Assembly: GCA_934149275.1 (NCBI GenBank)
Contig: CAKPEG010000020.1
Span: 1 to 23,014, forward strand
Direction of reading: 5' to 3'
Source: an uncultured Clostridia bacterium
Lineage (GTDB): Bacteria; Bacillota; Clostridia; TANB77; CAG-508
Length of the DNA: 23,014 bases
Below are positions 15,461-22,486 of this stretch, in pieces. The notes under the pieces are model-generated. The model worked only from the letters and a program-made list of their open reading frames with translations. It ran no database searches and was not told the origin of the DNA. A program made the translations under genes and the position numbers. Each line of letters opens with the position of its first letter. Positions within the stretch are counted from its first letter, which is position 1.

Positions 15461-16537
15461 CTATTTTACATATTCATTTAAAGGTTTTATTCTATATTCT
15501 AGATCAGGCATTTGTGCAGTTGGAACATATCCAGACTCTGCATTAATAACATCAGGAATTCTATTAACTATGCTTGCACATGTCAATTCAACTGTACAAG
15601 GTCTTGCAACAACAATTGTAGTATCTGGTTCACCACAAATTGTCCACTCATTTTTATCAAATTCGTCTTCTGCATAAACTTTTCCTATACACTCAGATTC
15701 AATAGTAATTCCTTCTTTAGTTTCTGTTGTAACAACAGCGCTCATTCCTGTTGCATCTCCAGCTTTAATATTCATATTTAAAGTTGATGAGAATAAATCT
15801 GCATCATGAGTTTGAGGAACACATTTTTGTCTTTGAGAAACTACTGTTAAACCAAGCTTTTGAGCAAGCCATCCATTAACATTCCACATATAAGATGGAG
15901 TATATTCTCCTCTTTCTATTATTTTTAGTCTTTCTTCGTCTGACATTCTATCAACTGAAGCAACTTCTTTATCAAAATCTTCTAATGTAAGACCTGCACC
16001 ATGAGCTTTAGCCAATGCAATACCATAATCTTCAACATTATAGCTTGAACTTCCTTTGATTTTTGTTATTTTATGTGTTGAACCAGCAATTGAAGAAATT
16101 AATTGTCCCCAATAAATATCTTGGTATCCACTACCAGTTATTGTACAATTATTTTTTCTAGCCATTTCATCTAATCTATGAGTCAAAATTGGATTTGAGT
16201 TTCCTGGGAAAAATGCCTCTTCACAAGTAGTAATAGCATTTACACCAAGTTCTGCACATAGCATTAAAGCTTCTTCAACATCAGCAATTAAGCTCATTGT
16301 TGTAACTATACAAATATCTGGTTTTAATTCTTCCATAACTCTTCTTGCATCTTTAACATCTGAAACAATAACACCTTTATGTTCACATCCAATAATTTCA
16401 CCTATATCTTTGCCAATAACATTAGGATTAACATCAAAAGCACCAACTATTTCAGCGCCTTTTTCATATACATATCTCATTGTATACACTGACATTTTAC
16501 CTGTACCATATTGTACAACTCTTACCTTTCTATCCAT
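15461..16537 (-). CDS. DapB-like NAD(P)-dependent dehydrogenase (2,4-diaminopentanoate dehydrogenase family)
   Basis: An N-terminal Rossmann domain begins VRVVQYGTGKMS (residues 5-16), with the family blocks GAFDVNPNVIGKDIGEIIG and CIVTTMSLIADVEEAL. The C-terminal half matches my memory of the DapB-related proteins that include 2,4-diaminopentanoate dehydrogenase of clostridial ornithine fermentation. Motifs there are GSGYQDIYWGQL, GSSSYNVEDYG and the HDADLF region. The 358-aa length fits that family better than true DapB (about 250 aa). No other ornithine-degradation gene is nearby, so the substrate is uncertain. ATG 16537 has AAGGAGG 6 nt upstream. It is a single gene with its own terminator; the leader (16538-16640) has a possible -10 but no clear -35. 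Confidence 0.75.
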   Translation of the reverse strand: MDRKVRVVQYGTGKMSVYTMRYVYEKGAEIVGAFDVNPNVIGKDIGEIIGCEHKGVIVSDVKDARRVMEELKPDICIVTTMSLIADVEEALMLCAELGVNAITTCEEAFFPGNSNPILTHRLDEMARKNNCTITGSGYQDIYWGQLISSIAGSTHKITKIKGSSSYNVEDYGIALAKAHGAGLTLEDFDKEVASVDRMSDEERLKIIERGEYTPSYMWNVNGWLAQKLGLTVVSQRQKCVPQTHDADLFSSTLNMNIKAGDATGMSAVVTTETKEGITIESECIGKVYAEDEFDKNEWTICGEPDTTIVVARPCTVELTCASIVNRIPDVINAESGYVPTAQMPDLEYRIKPLNEYVK

Positions 16538-16650
16538 AAAAAACCTCCTTAAAAATTCTTTATCTTAAGTATAACCATTTAAAATATAACTATACTTTCA
16601 CATAGATTATATAGATAATATTTTTAATTAACAAGTATTTTTTAATTCAA

Positions 16651-17097
16651 CTATATTTTTTGATATAAATTAACTAAATTCATACATTCGTCATAATTAT
16701 CCAATACTTCACCAATACCTAATTGCCTATCTATTATTTGAGAAATCTTACAATTAAAAAGTTCTTCACTACCTTCACCCCAAATAACAGCTTTTTTATA
16801 AATCTGCTCCAACTTGTGTGTTATCTTATCTTTCAAAATTTTATCTAGAATTTCTTTATAACCAATCTCCATCTTTCTTTTATTCAAAAAAGCTTTTTTC
16901 TTACGTATTATCTTTATGTAAAAATCAAAATCACTAAAAACTAAATTAAACCCCATTCTTCTTTCATGAATTATTTTTTTGTATTCTTCAATATTAGAAG
17001 CATCCTCTAATCTTTTTAGCTCAGAATCAATACATTCCAGCATCTTCTGATCCATTACTCTTTTTACATTCTCTTGTTCTTTTTTAGAATTATTCAT
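16651..17097 (-). CDS. Helical protein of unknown function
   Basis: I do not recognise this 148-aa protein. It is highly charged (many Lys and Glu) and predicted to be mostly helical, with no membrane segment, signal peptide or metal motif. It begins MNNSKKEQENVKRVMDQK, and a coiled-coil-like stretch covers roughly residues 15-60. ATG 17097 was chosen because GGAAG lies 6 nt upstream; a longer in-frame start at 17133 would cover that site. A TATAAT lies about 40 nt upstream with no good -35. It stands alone between the dehydrogenase and the sigma-factor operon. A cytoplasmic role is inferred only from composition. Confidence 0.65.
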   Translation of the reverse strand: MNNSKKEQENVKRVMDQKMLECIDSELKRLEDASNIEEYKKIIHERRMGFNLVFSDFDFYIKIIRKKKAFLNKRKMEIGYKEILDKILKDKITHKLEQIYKKAVIWGEGSEELFNCKISQIIDRQLGIGEVLDNYDECMNLVNLYQKI

Positions 17098-17256
17098 AAA
17101 TATCTTCCTTTCCTCATTAGTTTTACAAATCAATTATAACCAATTAAATTTGCAAATATTGTCATAATTTGGAAAGATTATTATTTTTTATATATTTTTT
17201 TCTGCGTCAGAACAAGAAGATTATTTTCAAATAACATGAATTTCAAAAAACATGTG

Positions 17257-17292
17257 AAAAAGCATAGCAAATACAATTTTGCCATGCTTTTT
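17257..17292 (-). terminator. Intrinsic terminator of the sigma/anti-sigma operon
   Basis: A 15-bp stem with one G-U pair (17257-17271 with 17278-17292) and a 6-nt loop ends in five T on the minus strand, just after the anti-sigma stop. Confidence 0.85.
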
Positions 17293-17305
17293 TAAATATT
17301 TAATA

Positions 17306-18853
17306 CTATTTTATTTCAAAGCTATTAATAAATTCATCAATATCACTTTTTAAATTATTATACTCCTTTTCGCTACCGAAAAAAGTTATATCATAAATTT
17401 TCCCATCACCTTTTATAAACACATTTTTATAAATATAATCCTCAGAACCATCAGAAGTTTCATAAATTATTTGATATCCCTCGCTATTTTTCAAATCAAG
17501 CATTTCACTTTCAATTTCATTATATTCTCCAGATTCTGAACTATCATTTATAATTCTTCTTTCATCAACATATTCCTCTAATGTAAGATCTTTATTAACA
17601 GTTTTTACATATATAGCTGATGTATATTCAGAATTTGTAGTAGAAGGAATTTCTATTCCAAGTGCTCCTAAATATATACTATTTTCACCAAGTTTATCTT
17701 TTCCAAGCTTAGTTGTAATCTTCCAATTAGAATTATATTTAAAAGAATAATCATCTCCATCATACTCTTTCAATTCATCTGAACTTTCACTCTTCTCCTT
17801 AACTTTTGATAAATCAACAGGAATAGTTATCACTTTATCAAATTCTTTTTTACCGCTCTCCTTAAAATATATTTCAATTTTAAATTTAGAACCTTCTTTA
17901 AACTTCTCACTAACTAACCTATCATTATATACTCTATCATCATATTCTCTCTGTTCTTCATTATACATAGCAATCTCATTATTTTTATCATCAAGAACTT
18001 TATAATATTTCTCAAAATCATCTCCAGTGTAATTAGTTTTGTCCACCTTAATTTTTAAAATATTAGTATATGAACCTTTTATAAATTCAGCAACAGACAC
18101 ATTAACATTTTCAGCAATTTCATATTTTTGAGAATTATTAAATTCATATTTTTTATTTTCTTCTAAATTTTTAACTGATATAGATTCATCAAAATTCCAT
18201 TCGCCTTTCAAACATTCTCCATATTCAGGATAAGCAGAATTATCATCTTCACATTCAGTGTATTCTTTAATTTCAGAAATCTTCGAACTTATATAAACAT
18301 TTTCTGGATTATCAATCATAATCTCACTAACATCAAATACTTGATAATAAACATATTCACCATCAGAAATCTTATCAACTGTAGAATTTACTGGTTCAAA
18401 ATTCATTCCATTAATTTCATACTTGCCAATTATTTCAAGCCATATATCAGGATTACTATTAGCAATCTCTATTTCGTATCCTAAAATCAATGTAGTATCA
18501 TCAATCGCCCCATCTTTTAATTTAATCTTAACATTTTCACTAACAACCTCATCATTAAATTTAGTTGAATTTTCTTCATACTTACTATTAATACCTAATT
18601 TACTCAATATAGGTGAAATAATTGTTTTTGTTCCATTAACATGAGCATATGTGCAACCTCCTACAAAAATTACCAACATAGCACATGCAGCAATTGATAC
18701 AGATTTTAGATATCGTCTAAACTTATATACCTTATGATTATCATCAACTTTATTTTTTTCAAAATCAGAAAAAAGCTTATCTATTTTTTCTGGAATGTAT
18801 GTATCTGATTTCATTTGTTCTTTTAACAATTTATCAAATTCTTCATCTTTCAT
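17306..18853 (-). CDS. Membrane anti-sigma factor (DUF4179/RsiV-like) with C-terminal PsbP-like domain
   Basis: The 515-aa protein has a cytoplasmic helical part (1-50) that would bind the sigma factor, one membrane segment (51-70) and a large outer part. The region from about 75 to 340 resembles DUF4179-type sensor domains of RsiV-like anti-sigma factors. The last 150 residues (YSFKYNSNWKIT to DEFINSFEIK) look like the PsbP/DUF1795-type fold found in secreted clostridial proteins. GGC at 65-67 ends the membrane segment but lies far from the N terminus, so it is not a normal lipobox. ATG 18853 is 1 nt after the stop of the sigma gene, and its AAAGGAGGAG is inside the sigma coding end, so the two are translationally coupled. 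The domain names are from memory of family patterns. Confidence 0.82.
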   Translation of the reverse strand: MKDEEFDKLLKEQMKSDTYIPEKIDKLFSDFEKNKVDDNHKVYKFRRYLKSVSIAACAMLVIFVGGCTYAHVNGTKTIISPILSKLGINSKYEENSTKFNDEVVSENVKIKLKDGAIDDTTLILGYEIEIANSNPDIWLEIIGKYEINGMNFEPVNSTVDKISDGEYVYYQVFDVSEIMIDNPENVYISSKISEIKEYTECEDDNSAYPEYGECLKGEWNFDESISVKNLEENKKYEFNNSQKYEIAENVNVSVAEFIKGSYTNILKIKVDKTNYTGDDFEKYYKVLDDKNNEIAMYNEEQREYDDRVYNDRLVSEKFKEGSKFKIEIYFKESGKKEFDKVITIPVDLSKVKEKSESSDELKEYDGDDYSFKYNSNWKITTKLGKDKLGENSIYLGALGIEIPSTTNSEYTSAIYVKTVNKDLTLEEYVDERRIINDSSESGEYNEIESEMLDLKNSEGYQIIYETSDGSEDYIYKNVFIKGDGKIYDITFFGSEKEYNNLKSDIDEFINSFEIK

Positions 18854-18854
18854 T

Positions 18855-19352
18855 TTAAAACTCCTCCTTTCCTAATTTATTTTTCAAAATTTCTCTAGCA
18901 CGTGATAACCTTGATTTCACAGTTCCTATTGGAATATCAACTATTTCTGAAATTTCATTTACAGAATAATCATCATAATAATAAAGAATTGTAATTAATT
19001 TCAACTCCTCATTTAAACCTTCAACAGCCTTCTTTATTCCATATTGATCAACATCGTAAACATCGTTTTTTGAACTATTAATATCATTCTTAATATTCTC
19101 ATCAAAAGGAACAACATTGTTTTTGTTTTTTCTTAACAAATCATAACATTTATTAATTACAATTCTCGTAGCCCACGTTGAGAAAAACTTCAAATTTTTT
19201 AATTGATTAAAATTTTGATAAATACTCATTAAAGCCTCTTGAAGTGCATCATAAACATCATCATCATTTTTCAATATTGCTTTAGCAGTTTTATAAAATC
19301 TAAGCTTGTTCTCTTCTATAAGATTTGTAAAACTATTTAATTCAATACTCAT
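18855..19352 (-). CDS. ECF-type RNA polymerase sigma factor
   Basis: This 165-aa group IV sigma factor redirects RNA polymerase to stress promoters. Region 2 is at about 15-85 (AILKNDDDVYDALQEALMSI, FSTWATRIVINKCYDLLRK). Region 4 is at about 110-160 (ILYYYDDYSVNEISEIVDI, then PIGTVKSRLSRAREILKNKL with the helix-turn-helix). The size and the RsiV-like partner suggest a SigV-like cell-envelope role. ATG 19352 has AAAGGA upstream. A matching ECF promoter lies just upstream, indicating autoregulation: the anti-sigma holds the sigma factor until an outside signal destroys it. Confidence 0.93.
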   Translation of the reverse strand: MSIELNSFTNLIEENKLRFYKTAKAILKNDDDVYDALQEALMSIYQNFNQLKNLKFFSTWATRIVINKCYDLLRKNKNNVVPFDENIKNDINSSKNDVYDVDQYGIKKAVEGLNEELKLITILYYYDDYSVNEISEIVDIPIGTVKSRLSRAREILKNKLGKEEF

Positions 19353-19385
19353 CTTAAAAATTCCTTTCTATATTCTTACCCATTA

Positions 19386-19411
19386 GACGATACATCTTTT
19401 AATTTGGTTCA
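19386..19411 (-). promoter_or_regulatory. Autoregulatory ECF-type promoter
   Basis: On the minus strand, TGAACC (19406-19411) and CGTC (19386-19389) are separated by exactly 16 bp, matching the Bacillus ECF pattern (TGAAAC, 16-17 bp, CGTC/CGTA). It lies about 35 nt before the sigma start codon. Confidence 0.82.
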
Positions 19412-19454
19412 ACTTTTATTAAAATTATATATATACTTCTTTATTAATTCAAAC

Positions 19455-19489
19455 AAAAAAGCAGAAAAAACAAATTGTTTCTCCTGCTT
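19455..19489 (-). terminator. Intrinsic terminator of the C39-like peptidase gene
   Basis: A 14-bp stem with G-U pairs (19459-19472 with 19476-19489) has a 3-nt loop and six T on the minus strand, just after the stop codon. Confidence 0.83.
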
Positions 19490-19494
19490 CTTTA

Positions 19495-20859
19495 TTAATA
19501 TTTATAACAATAATCCAAACATACCCAACCACTTGGTGAATATCCCCAATTATTTATAATTTTTGAAACTGTAAAAACAACACCTCTTCTATATCCATTA
19601 CATTCTCCGCCTAATCTACGATTCTGAAGTCTTGCATTAGAAGAAAGTTGATAATACCTTTTACTACTATAATTCGTTGAAGGGCCATTTCTCACATTAA
19701 GGACACTAGCTGTAACTCTATATCTACCTACTGAATATTTTTCACCTAGCTCATTATTTGTATAATTAGATGTTGAACTAACTAAATAATCAGAACTAAC
19801 CCACTTTCCAGCACCTATTCTTGACCAATTACCTGAGGTTTCATAAACAGTTATTTGTTCGCCATTTCTTATTGCTCCGATTCTATTTCCATTAGGTGAA
19901 CTTCTAATATTTAAACCACCATTTGCTTTAACATACCTTGTATATGGCTGTACAACTACTGGCTTAACATTATTTTCTTGAATATTCTCATCATGTTTAT
20001 AACAAAAGAAACCTTTTGCATTCGCATAATTTCTAAAATTTTGTACAGATACATACACTGTATTTTCTACAACTGTTACTTTTCCTCTTCTAGTACTAGT
20101 TTCAAATTTTCCAGCATATAAATAAGGATCATATATTTTTATAGTATCTCCATCTATTCCAGTTAAAACAATAATATGTCCTCCAGTTGTAAATAATCCA
20201 TTTCCTACAGAAGCCACAACATAATTATTATTTCTTAACAACTCAATTGCTCTTTGAAAATTAGTTGTCTCAGAATACCCAATGTCAAATTCATCAGCTA
20301 TTGCTCTAAAAGCACTCCAATAAGTTCCATTATTAGCACTTCTGTAACCATATTTCACAAACAAATCAGACATTACATCAGGAGTTATTGCACCTTTGCA
20401 AGCAGTTACAATCATACTAGCACTCGTTGGTCCGCAACCACTTGAGCCAATTGTTTGAGATGCATTCCCTGTAGATGAATATCTTTTATTTCTCCATCTA
20501 TTATCAATTTGAGAATAATAAGTTAAACCTTTATAATTACCCAATGTCACATTCCAACTTCTAGCCTTATCACCCTCGTATGCAATATCTCCTTGCAATT
20601 CAAAACCTTCATCTTCTACCTCTTGTTCTAGATTTTGTTCATCAATTTCGTTTTGCTCAATAATCTCTGCAGTCTTTAATTCTATAATTTCCTCTTCTGT
20701 CATTTCATAAAATTGTATTTCATTATTAATTACATTCTGCATTTCATCTATCGAATTATTTAAATTTTCATTTTTTATAACTTTTCCTGCTAAACACTTT
20801 AAAATCAATAAACAGCCTAAAATTATAACTATAATTAAACTTTTCTTATATTTTTTCAT
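19495..20859 (-). CDS. Secreted C39-like cysteine peptidase with two SH3b domains
   Basis: The 454-aa protein has an N-terminal signal or anchor (hydrophobic 8-24), an acidic spacer (30-95) and a papain-fold C39-like domain. YYSQIDNRW begins the fold; the catalytic Cys142 is in SSGCGPTSAS, His228 in TTGGHIIVLTG and Asp244 in YDPY. Two bacterial SH3 domains follow (about 307-361 with GGLNIRSSPNGNRIG, and about 378-454 with SVLNVRNGPSTNYSS), typical for binding the cell wall. A role in peptidoglycan or surface-protein cleavage is likely; the exact bond is unknown. ATG 20859 has AAGGGAGA upstream. It sits next to the envelope-stress sigma operon, but no ECF-type promoter was found before it. Confidence 0.87.
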   Translation of the reverse strand: MKKYKKSLIIVIILGCLLILKCLAGKVIKNENLNNSIDEMQNVINNEIQFYEMTEEEIIELKTAEIIEQNEIDEQNLEQEVEDEGFELQGDIAYEGDKARSWNVTLGNYKGLTYYSQIDNRWRNKRYSSTGNASQTIGSSGCGPTSASMIVTACKGAITPDVMSDLFVKYGYRSANNGTYWSAFRAIADEFDIGYSETTNFQRAIELLRNNNYVVASVGNGLFTTGGHIIVLTGIDGDTIKIYDPYLYAGKFETSTRRGKVTVVENTVYVSVQNFRNYANAKGFFCYKHDENIQENNVKPVVVQPYTRYVKANGGLNIRSSPNGNRIGAIRNGEQITVYETSGNWSRIGAGKWVSSDYLVSSTSNYTNNELGEKYSVGRYRVTASVLNVRNGPSTNYSSKRYYQLSSNARLQNRRLGGECNGYRRGVVFTVSKIINNWGYSPSGWVCLDYCYKY

Positions 20860-20886
20860 TTTTTTCTCCCTTCACTATAATTTATG

Positions 20887-20932
20887 AAAAAAAGCTAGAA
20901 AACGATATCCTAAAATCGATTTCTAGCTTTTT
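20887..20932 (-). terminator. Hairpin in the leader of the C39-like peptidase gene
   Basis: A 17-18 bp stem with one mismatch (about 20889-20906 with 20915-20932) is followed by seven T on the minus strand. It lies between the tRNA terminator and the peptidase start, so it is either a second tRNA terminator or an attenuator in the peptidase leader. Confidence 0.7.
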
Positions 20933-21001
20933 ATTATTTGGTTTTATTCTTTTTCCTTGCACTCAATTTAAACTATATATTTAACATTTTTCATTTAAAC
21001 A

Positions 21002-21031
21002 TAAAAAAACACATAACATAAGTTATGTGTT
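21002..21031 (-). terminator. Intrinsic terminator of the tRNA operon
   Basis: A perfect 9-bp stem (21009-21017 with 21022-21030) has a 4-nt loop and seven T on the minus strand, beginning 1 nt after the tRNA-Tyr CCA end. Confidence 0.87.
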
Positions 21032-21117
21032 TGGTGGGCAGGGATGGATTCGAACCATCGTAGACTCTCGTCGCCAGATTTACAGTCTGGTGCCATTAAC
21101 CACTCGACCACCTACCC
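21032..21117 (-). tRNA. tRNA-Tyr (GUA)
   Basis: The minus strand folds as a class II tRNA. The acceptor GGGTAGG pairs with CCTGCCC, the anticodon stem CCAGA/TCTGG encloses loop CTGTAAA with anticodon GTA, a long variable arm follows, and GGTTCGAATCC forms the T arm. The 3' ACCA is encoded. It is the second gene of a two-tRNA transcript. Confidence 0.96.
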
Positions 21118-21121
21118 AAGG

Positions 21122-21198
21122 TGGTGCGCCTTCAAGGATTCGAACCTTGGACCCACCGGTTATGAGCCGGTTGCTCTGACCAACTGAGCTAAAGGCGC
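21122..21198 (-). tRNA. tRNA-Met (CAU), elongator or possibly Ile2
   Basis: The 77-nt gene has acceptor GCGCCTT/AAGGCGC, D arm TAGCTCAGTTGGTCAGAGCA, anticodon stem ACCGG/CCGGT with loop CTCATAA (anticodon CAT), T arm GGTTCGAATCC and an encoded CCA. The first pair and the lack of the initiator GGG/CCC anticodon stem exclude tRNA-fMet. Elongator Met and lysidine-modified Ile2 cannot be separated by eye. It lies 4 nt before tRNA-Tyr. Confidence 0.92.
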
Positions 21199-21218
21199 AT
21201 TTCTCAACTGCAAGACCT

Positions 21219-21247
21219 ATTATAATTTAATACTTTAAATATGTCAA
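21219..21247 (-). promoter_or_regulatory. Consensus promoter of the tRNA operon
   Basis: A perfect -35 TTGACA (21242-21247) and perfect -10 TATAAT (21219-21224) are 17 bp apart, 20 nt before the mature tRNA-Met. Confidence 0.93.
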
Positions 21248-21266
21248 GACATTTTTTAATTTTTTT

Positions 21267-21306
21267 CAAAAAAATTAAAGGACTACCACTTTTAGTAGTC
21301 CCTTAA
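21267..21306 (-). terminator. Intrinsic terminator of the 349-aa gene
   Basis: A 12-bp stem with one mismatch (21275-21286 with 21295-21306) has an 8-nt loop and eight T on the minus strand, 8 bp after the stop codon. Confidence 0.85.
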
Positions 21307-21314
21307 TCTATTTT

Positions 21315-22364
21315 TTATAAATTACTCTCTCCTCTTCCTTCTGGTAAAGCAGGAAATTCAAGGACAACTCTAATTTTCATTACATATCTAATTGTTCTAA
21401 TAATCTTAGAATTTTTAAATCTTTGCCATAATGAAGGCTTAACATCAAATCTAGTTTCTTGCATATACATATCATTTAAGATTTGATCATCATCTTTTTG
21501 TTGTTTAGCTTGCGCAAGAATAGGATTAACTTTTGTTTCTGCTTGTGGTTTAACAACTGTTGCAGCAGCAATATTTGAACCACTCTTAGAAGCGACTTTT
21601 GCCTCAGGAACATTAACCTTATTTTCTACTGTTGCATTATTTACCACTTGAGCTTTAGCTACTTGTGGTTTAACCTCAGCCTTTTCAACTGGTTCTTGAA
21701 CAGTAGTAGAAGCAAAATCTTCTAATGGTGCAGGAATATATTTCAAAGCCTCAGCAATTTCAATTCCAATATAGCTTAAAGCCTTAGATTTATCTTCTAT
21801 TCTTTCCATATCTATTTCTATATGGAAATTAGATTCCAAATTATTAATTCTAGCATCTATTAATTTTCTAGCAGATTTCTTTTCTTCATCATCAGTTCCT
21901 TGAGAAAGAATTTTTAAAGACTCACCAATATCATCAGAAAACTTAACTGATGCATTTTCAATCTCTTGCTCATATCCTTCTTCTTTCTTTAAAACTTTAG
22001 ATAAAATAGTTTTTAGCTCAAAAGCAGAGCTTATATTTTTCTCTCTTTGAATTATTAATTCCTCAATCTTTTTAGTATTCTCTTCGAATTGATTTGTTGC
22101 AAATTCAACTAAATCATAAGCAGCCTTATACACACTTCTTGGGAAGTTCTTTTTCTTAGGATATTCTTCCAAGTATGTCTTAATTGATTCAACTAAATCT
22201 TTGAAGTAAGAATCTTCTTCTAGTTGAACAATTTGTTTTTTGCTCTTAGGATTTATCATCTTTTGAACTTTTTCTATATTAGACAATATCTTTTCTTCCG
22301 TGATTACCATCCTCACGTTTACTATGCCTTGTTTATGATTAAATAATTTATCAAATAATGACAT
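21315..22364 (-). CDS. Coiled-coil cytoplasmic protein of unknown function
   Basis: I do not recognise this 349-aa protein. Residues 1-215 are mostly helical with strong heptad-like stretches (EENTKKIEELIIQREK, EEKKSARKLIDARINNLES). About 220-285 is a flexible Val/Ala/Lys/Pro-rich linker. Residues 290-349 are a separate basic C-terminal segment (PSLWQRFKNSKIIRTIRYV). There is no signal peptide and no clear membrane segment. ATG 22364 was chosen because AAAGGAGG lies about 9 nt upstream; an in-frame ATG at 22400 would place that site inside the gene. It has its own promoter and terminator, between the acyl-CoA synthetase and the tRNAs. A scaffold or membrane-surface role is possible but unsupported. 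Confidence 0.75.
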   Translation of the reverse strand: MSLFDKLFNHKQGIVNVRMVITEEKILSNIEKVQKMINPKSKKQIVQLEEDSYFKDLVESIKTYLEEYPKKKNFPRSVYKAAYDLVEFATNQFEENTKKIEELIIQREKNISSAFELKTILSKVLKKEEGYEQEIENASVKFSDDIGESLKILSQGTDDEEKKSARKLIDARINNLESNFHIEIDMERIEDKSKALSYIGIEIAEALKYIPAPLEDFASTTVQEPVEKAEVKPQVAKAQVVNNATVENKVNVPEAKVASKSGSNIAAATVVKPQAETKVNPILAQAKQQKDDDQILNDMYMQETRFDVKPSLWQRFKNSKIIRTIRYVMKIRVVLEFPALPEGRGESNL

Positions 22365-22415
22365 TGTAAACTGACCTCCTTTAAATTTGTACAAACTCAA
22401 AATTTAACTAAATTC

Positions 22416-22444
22416 ATTATAACGTTAACTAAAAAAAGATACAA
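22416..22444 (-). promoter_or_regulatory. Likely promoter of the coiled-coil gene
   Basis: On the minus strand TTGTAT (22439-22444) and TATAAT (22416-22421) are 17 bp apart. The -35 lies inside the stem of the upstream terminator. The -10 is perfect and the -35 weak. Confidence 0.6.
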
Positions 22445-22463
22445 TTACTTTTGTATCTTTTTT
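22431..22463 (-). terminator. Intrinsic terminator of the acyl-CoA synthetase gene
   Basis: A perfect 13-bp stem (22432-22444 with 22451-22463) has a 6-nt loop and runs into T on either strand. It ends the gene at the window edge. Confidence 0.85.
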
Positions 22464-22486
22464 CTATTACATTTTCGTTACATTTC

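Noticed and set aside
18650..18660. Lipobox (GGC) in the anti-sigma factor
   Set aside because: The Cys is at residue 67 after a long cytoplasmic part, which fits a single membrane anchor rather than a lipoprotein signal.
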